Assembly (NCBI GenBank): GCA_020072585.1
Contig: JAIQGL010000017.1
Coordinates: 62,001-126,000, forward strand
DNA: 64,000 nucleotides
Direction of reading: 5' to 3'
DNA from: Terriglobia bacterium
GTDB taxonomy: Bacteria > Acidobacteriota > Terriglobia > Terriglobales > Acidobacteriaceae
The notes beneath the pieces are model-generated. The model was not told the origin of the DNA. It saw nothing but the letters and a program-made list of their open reading frames with translations, and did no database searches. This document shows positions 1 through 9,782 of this stretch, in pieces; within the stretch, counting starts at the first letter, position 1, and every line of letters starts with the position of its first letter. The translations under genes and the position numbers were made by a program.

Positions 1-1753
1 GCTGCATGTGCGCGTGTTTCTGAGCCGATATCGGGGGTATGCGCAGTGTCCGGAGTGCGGCGGCGGCAGGCTGCGGGCCGACGCGCTGCAAGTAAAAATC
101 GAAGGCAAGAATATCCGCGAGCTGACGCAGCTCACGGTGGAAGCAGCGGCGGAGTTTTTCAAAACGCTCAGGCTCTCGCGCGAGCAAACGGAGATCGCAG
201 GAAAGATTCTGGAGCAGGTCCAGGAACGCCTAAAGTTCCTGAACGATGTTGGTCTGGAATATCTGACGCTGGACCGGCTGGCGTCAACGCTGAGCGGCGG
301 CGAAGCACAGAGAATTCAGCTGGCAACTTCCCTGGGCTCGCGGCTGGTGGGCGCTCTGTATGTGCTGGACGAACCTTCGATTGGACTGCACAGCCGGGAC
401 ACGGCGCGGCTGGTAACAATCCTGCATGAGCTGCGGAATCTGGGGAACACAATCCTGGTGGTGGAGCATGATCCTGAGGTGATGCGCGCAGCGGACCTGA
501 TTCTGGACCTGGGGCCGGGCGCGGGTGAAAATGGCGGACGCGTGATGGCGTCAGCTACCTATGAGCAGATCAGGCAGATGCCGCAGTCGCTGACGGGAAG
601 ATACCTCAACCAGGAATTGCGCATACAGATTCCGCAGAACCGTCGCACGCCAGGCGTGCCCATGATCCGCATTGAAGGCGCGCGGGCCCACAATCTGAAA
701 AACATCAATCTGGAAATTCCCCTGGGCATGCTGGTGGCGATCACAGGAGTTTCGGGGTCGGGCAAATCCACGCTGGTGCATGACGTGCTCTACCAGGCGC
801 TGGCGGCGGAGAAAGGCATCACCGCGGGTCCGGGGCCGGCAGCGAACGGATTTAAGCGCGTCACTGGCGGCCAATATATTGCCGACGTGGTCTTAGTTGA
901 CCAATCGCCCATCGGCCGGACTCCCCGCAGCAATCCGGTGACATACATAAAAGCGTTTGATTCGATCCGTGAGGTATTTGCATCAGTCGCTGAGGCTCAT
1001 AAGCACGGATACGGCGCCGGATTTTTCTCGTTTAATATTCCGGGCGGCCGCTGTGAGACGTGCCAGGGCGACGGCACTGTGACGGTCGAAATGCAGTTCC
1101 TGGCCGACGTGGAGCTGGTTTGCGAAGATTGCAAAGGCACACGATACAAGCCTGCAATCCTCGACGTGCGCTACAAAGGGAAAAATATTCATGAGGTGCT
1201 GAACCTCACGGTGCGGGAAGCGCTACAGTTTTTCTCCGGACATCCGAAGATCACTGACAAGATGCGGGTGCTCGAAGAAGTTGGTCTCGGCTACCTGCGG
1301 CTGGGGCAGTCAGCCACCACGCTCAGCGGCGGTGAGGCGCAGCGCATGAAGCTGGCGGCACATCTTGTCCCCACGGGCCGTGTCCAGGGTTTTGATCCTG
1401 CCACGCCGGAAGAAAAAGAGCAGCGCAAGAAAGCGCGCGCCGGCAAAGGTGCGCTCTACATCTTTGATGAGCCCACCACGGGTCTTCACTTTGACGACGT
1501 CAGCAAGCTTCTCGCCGCATTCCGCAAACTCATTGATGCAGGCGGATCCGTGCTCTGCATCGAGCACAATTTAGATGTGGTAAAGGTTGCGGATTGGGTG
1601 ATTGACCTTGGCCCTGAAGGCGGAGGCCGGGGCGGACAGATTGTTGTGGCCGGACCGCCTGAAACCGTGGCAAAATCCCAAAACTCCTATACCGGAAAGT
1701 GGCTGGCGCGCATCTTACAGAACGAGAACTCTGGTTCCAATGGGCATCAATAA
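1..1753 (+). CDS. uvrA: UvrA excinuclease subunit, 3' part (5' end outside window)
   Basis: C-terminal ~583 residues of UvrA, the ATPase that scans DNA for bulky lesions and loads UvrB in nucleotide excision repair. The reading frame is already open at the window edge. Visible are a CPECGG zinc-module half near the start, the first ABC signature [12 protein letters not shown] with Walker B/D-loop [11 protein letters not shown], then a second Walker A ([10 protein letters not shown]), a second zinc module (CETC...CEDC), a second signature [12 protein letters not shown] and [14 protein letters not shown]. These are the end of ATPase domain I and all of domain II. A charged insertion ([10 protein letters not shown]) lies between the second signature and Walker B. 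The missing N-terminus would hold the first Walker A. Its last 14 bases overlap the next gene, so translation is probably coupled. Identification is very secure. Confidence 0.96.
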   Translation, partial: LHVRVFLSRYRGYAQCPECGGGRLRADALQVKIEGKNIRELTQLTVEAAAEFFKTLRLSREQTEIAGKILEQVQERLKFLNDVGLEYLTLDRLASTLSGGEAQRIQLATSLGSRLVGALYVLDEPSIGLHSRDTARLVTILHELRNLGNTILVVEHDPEVMRAADLILDLGPGAGENGGRVMASATYEQIRQMPQSLTGRYLNQELRIQIPQNRRTPGVPMIRIEGARAHNLKNINLEIPLGMLVAITGVSGSGKSTLVHDVLYQALAAEKGITAGPGPAANGFKRVTGGQYIADVVLVDQSPIGRTPRSNPVTYIKAFDSIREVFASVAEAHKHGYGAGFFSFNIPGGRCETCQGDGTVTVEMQFLADVELVCEDCKGTRYKPAILDVRYKGKNIHEVLNLTVREALQFFSGHPKITDKMRVLEEVGLGYLRLGQSATTLSGGEAQRMKLAAHLVPTGRVQGFDPATPEEKEQRKKARAGKGALYIFDEPTTGLHFDDVSKLLAAFRKLIDAGGSVLCIEHNLDVVKVADWVIDLGPEGGGRGGQIVVAGPPETVAKSQNSYTGKWLARILQNENSGSNGHQ

Positions 1754-3038
1754 AGTCATCGCGGCTGCGGTGCTGGCAGGCTGCATCATGCACGCCACGG
1801 CACAAACGCGACTGCCGCAGAAGCCGCGTCCGCATCCAGCCACGGAAGACCGCTCTGCTGACGACCTGAAAGACGCCGAATCCCTGTTGCAAAAACAACA
1901 GTATCCACAGGCGGAAGAAAAGCTGCTGGAACTTGTGCGCAAACAGGCTGAAAATCCGCAAGCGTGGTTTGATTTGGGATTTGCTCAGAGCCATCTCAAC
2001 AAAAACGCGGAAGCGACCTCCTCTTACAAGAAAGCCACCGAACTCGACCCAAAATGGTTTGAGGCGCAGCAGAACCTTGGGCTCACTCTGGCGAAGTCAG
2101 GCGATCTTGCCGGCGCGGCAAGCGCATTGAAGACCGCAGTCACGTTAAAACCCAATGTTGGCGGCCACCAGGCCCTTATAGGGGCGTGGCTCTCTCTTGC
2201 TCAAGTAACCGAGGACAGCCAGACACAAGAGTCCCTGGCCGCATACCAAAAAGCCGCGGAGCTCGATCCCGCGAACACTGAAGCACAACTTGGCGTAGCC
2301 CGCATGACCGAACGCGCCGGCAATCCTGCCCTTGCCGAGCAGCAATACTTAAAGCTGGCAGAATCAGGAAACAGCGAGAGCATTGCGCATCTCATCGGCC
2401 TCTACCTGAGGCAAAAGCACTTTGCCGACGCTGAAACCTGGCTGCGCAGATACATGACCGCAAATCCGCAGAACGCTGCGGCGCAACTGCAATTGGGAAA
2501 GCTGCTTGCTGCTGAAGGAAAAACGCAGGAAGCGATTGCGGCGTTAGAGCCGCTGTACAAAACCTCTCCTGACCCTAAAAGCGCCCGCGAGCTGGCAAAT
2601 TTATATCTGGAAGCAAAACAATATCCCGCGGCAGCCACACTCTTGCAGGCGCTCGTCGGGCAAGCTCCCGAAGACGCCCAGCTTCATCTCGACTACGGCA
2701 CCGCTTTGATGCACCAGCTCAAGTATCCTGAAGCGCAGGCAGAGTTGCTCAAGGCGGTCCAGCTCAAGCCCGGCCTAGCAGACGCGTATTTTGACCTGGG
2801 CTATGCAGCGCAGCAAAACAAGAATTATGAACTTGCGATCCGCGCGCTGGATGCACGCGCAAAGCTTCAGCCGGAAACTCCGGCCACATATTTTCTGCGG
2901 GCCACGGCCTACGATAGTTTAAGGATGTATAAACCTGCCGCGGAAAACTATAAGCTATTCCTGGCAGCCGCAGCCGGCAAGTTTCCTGACCAGGAGTTTC
3001 AGGCACGTCATCGTTTGAAAGCGATTCTGCCGGACTAG
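1740..3038 (+). CDS. TPR-repeat lipoprotein
   Basis: Predicted 432-residue exported protein made almost entirely of tetratricopeptide repeats (recurring A..L...L...P....A...LG patterns such as 'AWFDLGFAQSHL' and 'AYFDLGYAAQQN'). Such solenoids scaffold protein-protein contacts; no catalytic domain is seen. The ATG at 1740 is chosen because it is followed directly by a signal peptide, [15 protein letters not shown], whose LAGC fits a lipobox with Cys15 as the lipidated residue. A longer frame open upstream runs inside uvrA and is an unlikely N-terminus. An alternative reading is a signal-peptidase-I site after ATAQ. The gene overlaps uvrA and is followed closely by two small exported proteins, suggesting a shared transcript. 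The exact function is unknown. Confidence 0.85.
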   Translation: MGINKVIAAAVLAGCIMHATAQTRLPQKPRPHPATEDRSADDLKDAESLLQKQQYPQAEEKLLELVRKQAENPQAWFDLGFAQSHLNKNAEATSSYKKATELDPKWFEAQQNLGLTLAKSGDLAGAASALKTAVTLKPNVGGHQALIGAWLSLAQVTEDSQTQESLAAYQKAAELDPANTEAQLGVARMTERAGNPALAEQQYLKLAESGNSESIAHLIGLYLRQKHFADAETWLRRYMTANPQNAAAQLQLGKLLAAEGKTQEAIAALEPLYKTSPDPKSARELANLYLEAKQYPAAATLLQALVGQAPEDAQLHLDYGTALMHQLKYPEAQAELLKAVQLKPGLADAYFDLGYAAQQNKNYELAIRALDARAKLQPETPATYFLRATAYDSLRMYKPAAENYKLFLAAAAGKFPDQEFQARHRLKAILPD

Positions 3039-3080
3039 ATTCTAGCGAACCAGGGTGATTTCAACCGGACTACTTTAAAG

Positions 3081-3533
3081 ATGCGAAAAATCTTTCCCAT
3101 CGTCATCGTTGTTCTGCTGGCCCTCACGGCGCGTGGTGGCGACGAAAAAACCATTGATCAGCTTAAGGCAGAAGCCGAACATGCCGAAGCCGGACAGCAA
3201 GGCAGGCTCTATGCTGAACTCGCGGGCCGGCTTGTCTCCGTTGCCGACAAACAATTTACCGACGGTGAGTCAGTCAAGGGGCACGCCACCGTGCAGGAGA
3301 TCCTGCAATATGCCGGCAAGGCGCACGATCTTGCCATCCAGACGCGCAAGAAAATGAAAGAGACGGAGAAGGCACTCCGCCAGTGCAGGCGCCTACTCGA
3401 AAATATGCGACGCACCCTGGCTGCTGAAGACCGCCCTGCCGTTGAGGCCGTGGAAAAGCAACTGGAAAAGCTTACGGAAGATGTTCTGGAATCCATGTTC
3501 GCTCCGCCCAACCCGAAGAAGGACCAAAAATGA
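3081..3533 (+). CDS. Small exported coiled-coil protein, unknown function
   Basis: 150-residue protein with an N-terminal hydrophobic signal (MRKIFPIVIVVLLALTARG), then an almost wholly helical, charged body rich in E/K/Q/A with heptad-like spacing (for example QTRKKMKETEKALRQCRRLL). It ends in a proline/lysine tail. I do not recognise a named family. Its stop overlaps the start of the next gene in an ATGA junction, so the two are almost certainly co-translated. Both have the same architecture, a signal plus a helical bundle, and may form a periplasmic pair. Confidence 0.75.
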   Translation: MRKIFPIVIVVLLALTARGGDEKTIDQLKAEAEHAEAGQQGRLYAELAGRLVSVADKQFTDGESVKGHATVQEILQYAGKAHDLAIQTRKKMKETEKALRQCRRLLENMRRTLAAEDRPAVEAVEKQLEKLTEDVLESMFAPPNPKKDQK

Positions 3534-4087
3534 AACTTGCCGCCAAGATTGTCTTCCTGTTATTGCTGTTAAGCCTTGCTGCCAGCGCAAGAAAGCGCGA
3601 CCCATTGACTGAAGCCGAGGCTGACCAACTCCGCGAAGTGGCCATGGAGCCCTACAAACGCATTAAGCTGCTCATCAAGTTCACTGAGGCGCGGCTGGCG
3701 TCCATTGATCAGGTCCGCGTGGATCCCAAGCTTGGAAATGATCGCGGCAGGCAGATCCACGATTTGCTGGAAGACTTTACCAATCTGGTGGATGAAATCA
3801 ATGACAACCTGGACCAGTTTGAGGCGCGCAAATTCGAAAAAGACGTGGTCAAGGAATACCACAAGGGATTGAAGGAGCTGATTGAAGCGGATGAGCGTTT
3901 TGATCAGAGGCTTAAGACCCTCAAATCAGCCACCGAGTCTGACCCTGTAGCCCAAAAACTGCTGCCCGATTTCCGCTTTGTCCTGCAAGATGCGCAGGAC
4001 GCGCTTAAATCCAATGCAGATACAGCCCGCGAATACATGGAAACAACGCACACAGAAAAAAGCAATGTTCCGGAGAAGAAGAAATAG
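3530..4087 (+). CDS. Exported helical protein, unknown function
   Basis: 185 residues with a clear signal peptide (MKLAAKIVFLLLLLSLAASA) followed by a helical, strongly charged mature part. The stretch from about residue 80 to 130 (DLLEDFTNLVDEINDNLDQF and following) looks like an antiparallel helical bundle. There are no Cys pairs, metal motifs or catalytic signatures. It starts inside the stop of the preceding gene (ATGA), indicating translational coupling. Together with that gene and the TPR lipoprotein it forms a small envelope-protein cluster downstream of uvrA. Not recognised beyond this. Confidence 0.75.
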   Translation: MKLAAKIVFLLLLLSLAASARKRDPLTEAEADQLREVAMEPYKRIKLLIKFTEARLASIDQVRVDPKLGNDRGRQIHDLLEDFTNLVDEINDNLDQFEARKFEKDVVKEYHKGLKELIEADERFDQRLKTLKSATESDPVAQKLLPDFRFVLQDAQDALKSNADTAREYMETTHTEKSNVPEKKK

Positions 4088-4180
4088 AGTGAGGCAGAAT
4101 CACATTACAAAGAATTTCCATGACCTTCGTATGATTCGCCTTTGTTCGCGTACATTCGCGGCCACCGCTTCCAGAGCCAG

Positions 4181-4879
4181 ATGACTTCCCCCCTCTCCCA
4201 TATTTTTGAGCAGGCGTATCGTGATCTTCGTCCGCGCACTCCCATACCGGAATTTGAAATCCGCTTCTATCGTTTTGCCAACATCAACAACACTATTCGG
4301 CTTCGGCAAGGACGCATCTTTGTCCGCATCTCTGATCTGCTGGAAGGCGCGCCGGAACCGGTGCTCTACGCTCTCCTTCACATACTGATCGCCAAACTTC
4401 ATCGCAAACCCATAGATTCTGCCCATGCAACGCGCTATCGCAAATTTACCGGCAGCCAGGCCATGGCCGCCAAGGCACACCTCATCCGCCAGATGCGCGG
4501 ACGCAAACGCATTGAGGGCCCTAAAGGAAAGCATTACGACCTTGACCAGGTCTTTGACGACCTGAATCTGCGTTTTTTTCACGGCCTGATGGCGCGCCCG
4601 CAAATGACCTGGAGCGGCAACCACTCCCTGCGCAGCCTGGGACATTACGATCCCGCGCACAACACCATCGTCGTCAGTCGCGTCTTTGATGGTCCCCGCG
4701 TACCACGTTACGCGATTGAGTATCTCGTCTATCACGAAATGCTGCATCTGCGGCATCCGGTGAAACTGCGCGGCAGCAGACGGCTGGTGCATCCGGCGGC
4801 CTTTCGGGAAGAAGAAAAGCTGTTTCCGCAATTGGAGGAAGCAAAGGAATTTCTGAAGCGCCTGGGCAGCCTGGATTAA
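4181..4879 (+). CDS. SprT-like / M48-type zinc metalloprotease domain protein
   Basis: 232-residue protein with a zinc-protease motif HEMLHLRHP near residue 185 (HExxH with a preceding hydrophobic helix YAIEYLVY), typical of SprT-like and YgjP-type domains. Upstream, LDQVFDDLNLRFFHGLM...WS..HSLRSLGHYDP matches the usual SprT-like start (helix, then an antiparallel sheet ending in 'LG.YD'). The N-terminal 90 residues are a helical extension. The ATG at 4181 is preferred; an in-frame TTG at 4142 would add 13 basic residues. No signal peptide is visible, so a cytoplasmic or DNA-associated role is plausible. It is convergent with the GH57 gene, 15 bases away. The family-level call is good; the substrate is unknown. 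Confidence 0.8.
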   Translation: MTSPLSHIFEQAYRDLRPRTPIPEFEIRFYRFANINNTIRLRQGRIFVRISDLLEGAPEPVLYALLHILIAKLHRKPIDSAHATRYRKFTGSQAMAAKAHLIRQMRGRKRIEGPKGKHYDLDQVFDDLNLRFFHGLMARPQMTWSGNHSLRSLGHYDPAHNTIVVSRVFDGPRVPRYAIEYLVYHEMLHLRHPVKLRGSRRLVHPAAFREEEKLFPQLEEAKEFLKRLGSLD

Positions 4880-4894
4880 TTTCTACGCCAACGC

Positions 4895-7129
4895 TTACGG
4901 CTTTGCATACGGCAGAGCGCTCAATTCACTTTCCGGCGCAACCCGAACTTCCATGGCGCCTTCCTGGGGCAGCGCATCCAGCGGCAACCCATCACGCCAT
5001 AAAGAGAACCGCACGCGGAGCAAGTCACCCGGGCCAGCCTTGAGCAGCCTGAGTGGCGTCTGGCATTCAAAGATCGATTCAATCCCGGCCTGTATGGAGA
5101 TTGTCTGTTCTGGCTGGTCTCCGTTTGTGGCAAATTTCCAACTGCGGAGATGACCTTCTGAAATATCGGCCTCCAGACGGAAGGGATGTCCTGCGCCGCC
5201 CGCGCCTGGCTTTATGGTTTCCATCGCTACCACCAGTTTCGTGTCGCGGCTGGCCCATTCCTGCGGGTGCTCCATGAAATCCACCCGGCAATAGAAGTTT
5301 TCTTCATCGATTCCGGCATAGCCTGTATCCAGAAGAAAAAGCTTGCCATGCATGGCGGAAGAATGGCGATCAGCAACGTGGGAAGCCGCGCCCAGCCACT
5401 CAAAGTAGCCGATATTCCGTCCATCGATCGTTGGTCGAATATAGGTGGTTTGCGGTGTGAACTGTGGCTTGGCATGGGCGCCGGCAATTGGTTGCGCCAG
5501 CACGTCTGGCGCGGACCCGCCCAGAGCAAGATACACATTGGAGAGATGCTTCCGGTACAACTCATCAAAATCGCGATCGTTGGCCGAGTGATGCTCGGGG
5601 CCATACCACCAGTTCCAGTCGCTGCCCTCGGCGATGAGCAGCTCCTCATACGCCAGGGCCGCCTGCTCGCGGGAGACTTTTCCCACGTTCTCAGTGAAGA
5701 AGTCCCTGGCTGCGGAAAGGTGGTCCCAGGCCGTATTGTCTTCCGTTGCGCCGATCCATACGTCAAAGTTGGCGTTGATCCATGAGCCTGGATGGATTGA
5801 GCCCAGTTTCTGCGGCGCCGGCTCGCGCTCAATAGCTTCTGACACTGTCAGGGCCGCTATCTGTGGATCTTTTTGTATCCCATCATAGAGCCACCGCAAG
5901 AACTCACGCCCCGACTGCGGATAAAATTCCCATGCATTCTCGCCATCAAGAATAATGGGCACCACCGCCGTCCGGCCTTTTTGTATTACGGGCTCTGCCG
6001 CCTGCTTCACACGCCGCAGAAAGTCTGCCGCGGCCTCTTTGGCAGGAACACCGGAGTACACGAATCCAATCAGGTCTGAGAGTGAATGGTCGCGGAACAA
6101 CATGCTCATCTCCGCTGTTCCCTGCTCCCAGCGGAAAATCTGGTAGAGCTGCTCCGCGCTGCCGCCAGACAACCTGCCATTACTATCGCGCTGAAAAATC
6201 GTCCCCAACGAACGGCCCAGGACACCCTCATCGGTTGCCATCCACTTGATTCCCAGTTCATGGGCGATCGTGAGACCTTCATTGGAAACACTTCCCTCTG
6301 AGGGCCACATCCCCCGCGGACGCGCTCCAAACAACTGCTCATGCAGCGCCATGCCCCGCGCAATCTGGTCGCGTGCATCTTCAGGATGGCTGAAGCGGCG
6401 CGCCGGGAGCGGCAGGCCGCTGTGTGAAGCGGAACCCTGGTCGGTATCACAAATCAATGGCAGGATCGGGTGATAGAAGGGTGAGGTTGAAATCTCGATT
6501 ATGCCGCGTTTTCCCGCTGCGGCATAGGCCGGCAAGACTTTTGCTATCAAGTCTTTCTGGATCCGGATCACCTGCTGCTGGTCTTCCAGTGAATATCCGC
6601 GGCCTTTCATGATCAGCTCGTGAACCTCTGGATCATTGAGAAAGAATTCATCCATCCATGCGATCTGCGAGAGCACCTGAAGGTCCGTAATGTCGGCATG
6701 CGTCATGCGCCTTGCGCTGGCGGGCGCTTCCTGCGGGCGGCTGTGGAACTCCTGCCATAATTCGCGGTAGCGCGGATATCTGCCAATCAGGTTGTCGGCA
6801 TTGGCTTGAAACAGATACTGGATCGCGAACATCCGCTCCGCCAGGTCCATATCAGCGGCCGGCAACGCTGCCACTTTCAGAAAGGGATCGCGCGCGGTCC
6901 CTGCAACGTATTCCTGCAACTGCGTGATCAGTGAGGGGACCAGGTTAAAGGTCTGGTGCAGGTCCGGAAACTCATCCAGGAGCTTCACCATGCCGTAATA
7001 GTCCTTGAGCGCATGCAGGCGGACCCAGGGCAGGCGGTATTCTCCGGTGACCAGGTCCTTGTAATACGGCTGGTGCATATGCCAGAGGAACAACAGATGA
7101 ATCGCGGGCGTACCCATTGATTTATCCAT
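4895..7129 (-). CDS. Glycoside hydrolase family 57 protein (alpha-amylase/amylopullulanase-like)
   Basis: 744-residue GH57 enzyme acting on alpha-glucans. Family motifs are seen in order: HMHQPYY near the N-terminus (motif 1), GIIEISTSPFYHP near residue 210 (motif 2), RGMWPSEGSVS near 275 with the presumed nucleophile Glu (motif 3), and ILDGENAWEFYP near 400 with the presumed acid/base Asp (motif 4). About 300 residues follow, ending in a beta-rich domain, as in longer GH57 members. There is no signal peptide, so it is probably cytoplasmic and works on glycogen-like polymers. Start codons at 7138 (GTG), 7129 (ATG) and 7117 (ATG) are all possible. It is divergent from lptFG across about 120 bases that hold two hairpins. 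Family certain, specificity unknown. Confidence 0.92.
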   Translation of the reverse strand: MDKSMGTPAIHLLFLWHMHQPYYKDLVTGEYRLPWVRLHALKDYYGMVKLLDEFPDLHQTFNLVPSLITQLQEYVAGTARDPFLKVAALPAADMDLAERMFAIQYLFQANADNLIGRYPRYRELWQEFHSRPQEAPASARRMTHADITDLQVLSQIAWMDEFFLNDPEVHELIMKGRGYSLEDQQQVIRIQKDLIAKVLPAYAAAGKRGIIEISTSPFYHPILPLICDTDQGSASHSGLPLPARRFSHPEDARDQIARGMALHEQLFGARPRGMWPSEGSVSNEGLTIAHELGIKWMATDEGVLGRSLGTIFQRDSNGRLSGGSAEQLYQIFRWEQGTAEMSMLFRDHSLSDLIGFVYSGVPAKEAAADFLRRVKQAAEPVIQKGRTAVVPIILDGENAWEFYPQSGREFLRWLYDGIQKDPQIAALTVSEAIEREPAPQKLGSIHPGSWINANFDVWIGATEDNTAWDHLSAARDFFTENVGKVSREQAALAYEELLIAEGSDWNWWYGPEHHSANDRDFDELYRKHLSNVYLALGGSAPDVLAQPIAGAHAKPQFTPQTTYIRPTIDGRNIGYFEWLGAASHVADRHSSAMHGKLFLLDTGYAGIDEENFYCRVDFMEHPQEWASRDTKLVVAMETIKPGAGGAGHPFRLEADISEGHLRSWKFATNGDQPEQTISIQAGIESIFECQTPLRLLKAGPGDLLRVRFSLWRDGLPLDALPQEGAMEVRVAPESELSALPYAKP

Positions 7130-7173
7130 TAATAACACAAGCGGGCTTCTGCTAGACTCTGAAGAAGCCTGAG

Positions 7174-7235
7174 ATCCTTCGCGCTTCGGCGCTGGAGGAT
7201 TTCGCCTGCGGGCTCCCGCTGACGCTCACGCCCGC
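7174..7235. repeat. Two hairpins in the GH57/lptFG divergent intergenic region
   Basis: First hairpin (7174-7200): arms ATCCT/AGGAT around a perfect GCGC-TTCG-GCGC stem-loop with a stable UUCG tetraloop. Second (7208-7235): arms GCGGGC/GCCCGC around a 16-base loop. Because both flanking genes read away from this spot, these are not terminators for either. They could lie in the lptFG leader or be an extragenic palindromic repeat. Confidence 0.5.
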
Positions 7236-7255
7236 AAAACGGCTCAAGAAAACGC

Positions 7256-9613
7256 GTGCGCATCTTTACCCGCTACATACTGAAGGAAGTGCTCTGGCAC
7301 GGGCTGATTGGGGCCTCCGTGTTCACGTTCGTGATATTCATGCGCGAACTCACGCGGATCCTTGAAGCCGTGGTGCGGAACAGCGCTCCCTTCCCCAGCG
7401 TGGCGGAAATCTTCTTTCTCACCCTGCCCGCGGCCCTGAAAGTCACAATTCCAATGGGAGTGCTTGTAGGCATCCTCCTGGGCTTGAGCCGCATGGCCGC
7501 GGACAGTGAGGTAACGGCCATGCGCGCCTCCGGCGTGAGCGTGCGCAAGTTCCTGAAAATCATCTCATTGTTTGGCGTAGCCGCGTGGATTCTTGCGCTG
7601 CTGAATACGGTAGTCATCGAACCCCGGTCCGCGGCGGCCCTTGCACGCCTACAGCACAAACTGGCGGCCACGCAGATTTCTTTTGAGATCCAGCCCCACG
7701 TTTTTTATGAAGGCTTCAAGAACCACGTGCTCTATGTTGAAGACGTAACCAGCGCTTCCGGCGTGGCCGTGTGGAAGAACGTTTTTGATGCCGACATCAG
7801 CACTCCCGGCACTCCCAAGATCACCATCGCCAAAGAAGCCGTGGTCCGCGCCATCGGCAACGAGTCAATCCGCCTGCATCTGGTCGACGGCGAAACGCAT
7901 GACACCAATTCCCGCACGCCCGACCAGTACACGATCACCACCTTTGAAGAAACCGATATTTCCATCAGCCTGCCGCCTGTCGATAAGCCGGCCCAGGACG
8001 TGGTCCCGGTAGCGCAATTGAGTACACCCGAGCTGTTCAAACAGAAATACAACCCCAATAAAGAATTTGCCCGCTGGTACTGGATTGAATTCAACCGCCG
8101 CCTCGCCCTGCCTACTGCTTGTCTTGTCCTGGTGCTGATCGGGATCCCCCTTGGTCTTTCCGCCAAGAAAGGCGGCAAAGGCGCCGGCTTTGTACTGACC
8201 ATCGTCCTGGTTTTTATCTATTACTTCATCTCCATCATTGGCGTTTCGCTCGCTCGCGGAGGCAAAATCTCCCCGGTGCTTGGCGTGTGGATGGCCAACA
8301 TCATCTTTGCCATCATCGGTGTGGTTCTTCTGTCGCGCACAGATAAAATACCCATTGAACTTGGCCTCGGCCAGATGCTGTTGGGACAATTCAAAGGCTC
8401 GCTGGCAAAACTCTTTACTCCGAAGGGTGACGATCCAGCCTACGGCAGCCGCCGGCGCGGACGCCTTTTTAGCACCCGTTTCCCCCTCATTCTTGATGAC
8501 TACGTTCTGCGCACCTTTGTCAGCTATCTGCTGCTGATACTTTCCAGCCTGCTGGTGCTGTTCCTGGTATTCACCTACTTTGAGCTGCTGTCAGACATTG
8601 TGCGGAAAAAAATCCCTCTCCTCACCCAGATGGAATACCTGCTGAACTTTGTGCCTTCAGTTCTGTATCAGATCACGCCGCTGGCTGTACTGCTGACCGT
8701 GCTTGTCATGTTCGGCCTGATGCAGAAATCCAACGAGATCACCGCCATGAAAGCTACGGGCGTGAGCATTTATCGCACGGTGGTGCCCATTCTGGCGATC
8801 GCCACCACGCTGGCTGCCGGGCTCTTTGTGCTCGACCAGTGGTACCTTCCCTATGCCAACAAGCGTGTGGAAACCCTGCGCAACATGATCAAGGGAAAAC
8901 CGGCCCAGACGTACCTTCGTCCTGACCGTAAGTGGATTTTTGGGGAGAGCAGGAAGCGCAGCGACGGCACCGAGGAAAACCGCAAGATTTATTACTATGA
9001 GGCCTTTGATCCTGACCGCAATACTTTTGGCAGCATCTCCGCTTTTGAGTTGAACCCGCATTCCTTCCAGATGAATAAGCGCATCTATGCCGCACGCGCC
9101 CGCTGGGCGGAGCACCTGCAAAAATGGACTTTTGAAAACGGATGGCAGCGCTCATGGACCAACGCAGCGGGCGCCGATCTACGCGAGGACCTGCGCAAGT
9201 TTGACGTGAGCACCTTCGCCGAGCTCAACGAGCCGCCCAACTACTTCAAGAAAGAGGTGCTGCAATCCTCCGAGATGAATTACGAAGAGCTGCGCCGCTA
9301 TATCTACGATCTCCAGCAGGGTGGCTTTGACGTTGTGCGTCTGCGTGTGCAGTTGCAAAAGAAGATCGCCTTCCCCTTGATCACGTTGGTCATGGCCATC
9401 ATCGCCGTGCCCTTCGCCCTTTCCGGCGGCCGGCGCGGGGCGCTCAGCGGCATCGTCGTGGCGCTGGTCATCGGAGTATCCTATTTTCTTATCTCCAGTC
9501 TGTTTGAAGCCATGGGCAATGTCAGCCAGCTTCCTCCGCTCATCGCTGCATGGTCGCCTGATTTGATCTTTGGCCTGGCCGGCGGCTACATGATCATGAA
9601 GACGCCGTCGTGA
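7256..9613 (+). CDS. lptFG: Fused LptF-LptG lipopolysaccharide export permease
   Basis: 785 residues containing two consecutive YjgP/YjgQ permease units in one chain. Half one (about 1-375) begins MRIFTRYILKEVLWHGLIG and has TM helices, a periplasmic beta domain and C-terminal TM helices. Half two (about 405-785) restarts with LDDYVLRTFVSYLLLI and repeats the pattern; both halves carry the family signature 'E.TAM.A.GVS' (SEVTAMRASGVS, NEITAMKATGVS). In most Gram-negatives LptF and LptG are separate and form a heterodimer with the LptB ATPase to lift LPS from the inner membrane toward LptC/A. Fusion fixes the 1:1 stoichiometry. The GTG start follows a purine-rich AAGAAAA. lptB and lptC are not in the window. 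The call is strong; the linker at about 375-405 is basic (GSRRRGRLF). Confidence 0.93.
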   Translation: MRIFTRYILKEVLWHGLIGASVFTFVIFMRELTRILEAVVRNSAPFPSVAEIFFLTLPAALKVTIPMGVLVGILLGLSRMAADSEVTAMRASGVSVRKFLKIISLFGVAAWILALLNTVVIEPRSAAALARLQHKLAATQISFEIQPHVFYEGFKNHVLYVEDVTSASGVAVWKNVFDADISTPGTPKITIAKEAVVRAIGNESIRLHLVDGETHDTNSRTPDQYTITTFEETDISISLPPVDKPAQDVVPVAQLSTPELFKQKYNPNKEFARWYWIEFNRRLALPTACLVLVLIGIPLGLSAKKGGKGAGFVLTIVLVFIYYFISIIGVSLARGGKISPVLGVWMANIIFAIIGVVLLSRTDKIPIELGLGQMLLGQFKGSLAKLFTPKGDDPAYGSRRRGRLFSTRFPLILDDYVLRTFVSYLLLILSSLLVLFLVFTYFELLSDIVRKKIPLLTQMEYLLNFVPSVLYQITPLAVLLTVLVMFGLMQKSNEITAMKATGVSIYRTVVPILAIATTLAAGLFVLDQWYLPYANKRVETLRNMIKGKPAQTYLRPDRKWIFGESRKRSDGTEENRKIYYYEAFDPDRNTFGSISAFELNPHSFQMNKRIYAARARWAEHLQKWTFENGWQRSWTNAAGADLREDLRKFDVSTFAELNEPPNYFKKEVLQSSEMNYEELRRYIYDLQQGGFDVVRLRVQLQKKIAFPLITLVMAIIAVPFALSGGRRGALSGIVVALVIGVSYFLISSLFEAMGNVSQLPPLIAAWSPDLIFGLAGGYMIMKTPS

Positions 9614-9615
9614 GA

Positions 9616-9660
9616 TGGAATTGCCAAAACCGCCGAAATTGCCAAAGATTGCCAAAATTC
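9616..9660. repeat. ATTGCCAAA-type short repeat cluster
   Basis: Three imperfect copies of a GCCAAA(A/G) unit, each preceded by ATTG or a close variant, lie in the first 45 bases after lptFG. A similar cluster is found at 12364-12396. The rest of the 9614-9782 gap shows no gene; it contains only a GCCGCA-GG-TGCGGC mini-hairpin near 9670. Confidence 0.4.
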
Positions 9661-9782
9661 ATGAGCGCCGCAGGTGCGGCACCAGTTAACCCAGTGAAGG
9701 CAAGCAAATGTGAAGCCGGAACGATGGCGTGGGCGCAAAAACAAAGCTACTGGCCTTGGAGGACGGCACCTAAGCTTTTTAA

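Noticed and set aside
1602-1739. Longer N-terminus for the TPR lipoprotein
   Set aside because: It lies wholly inside uvrA and would bury the signal peptide and lipobox that begin at 1740.
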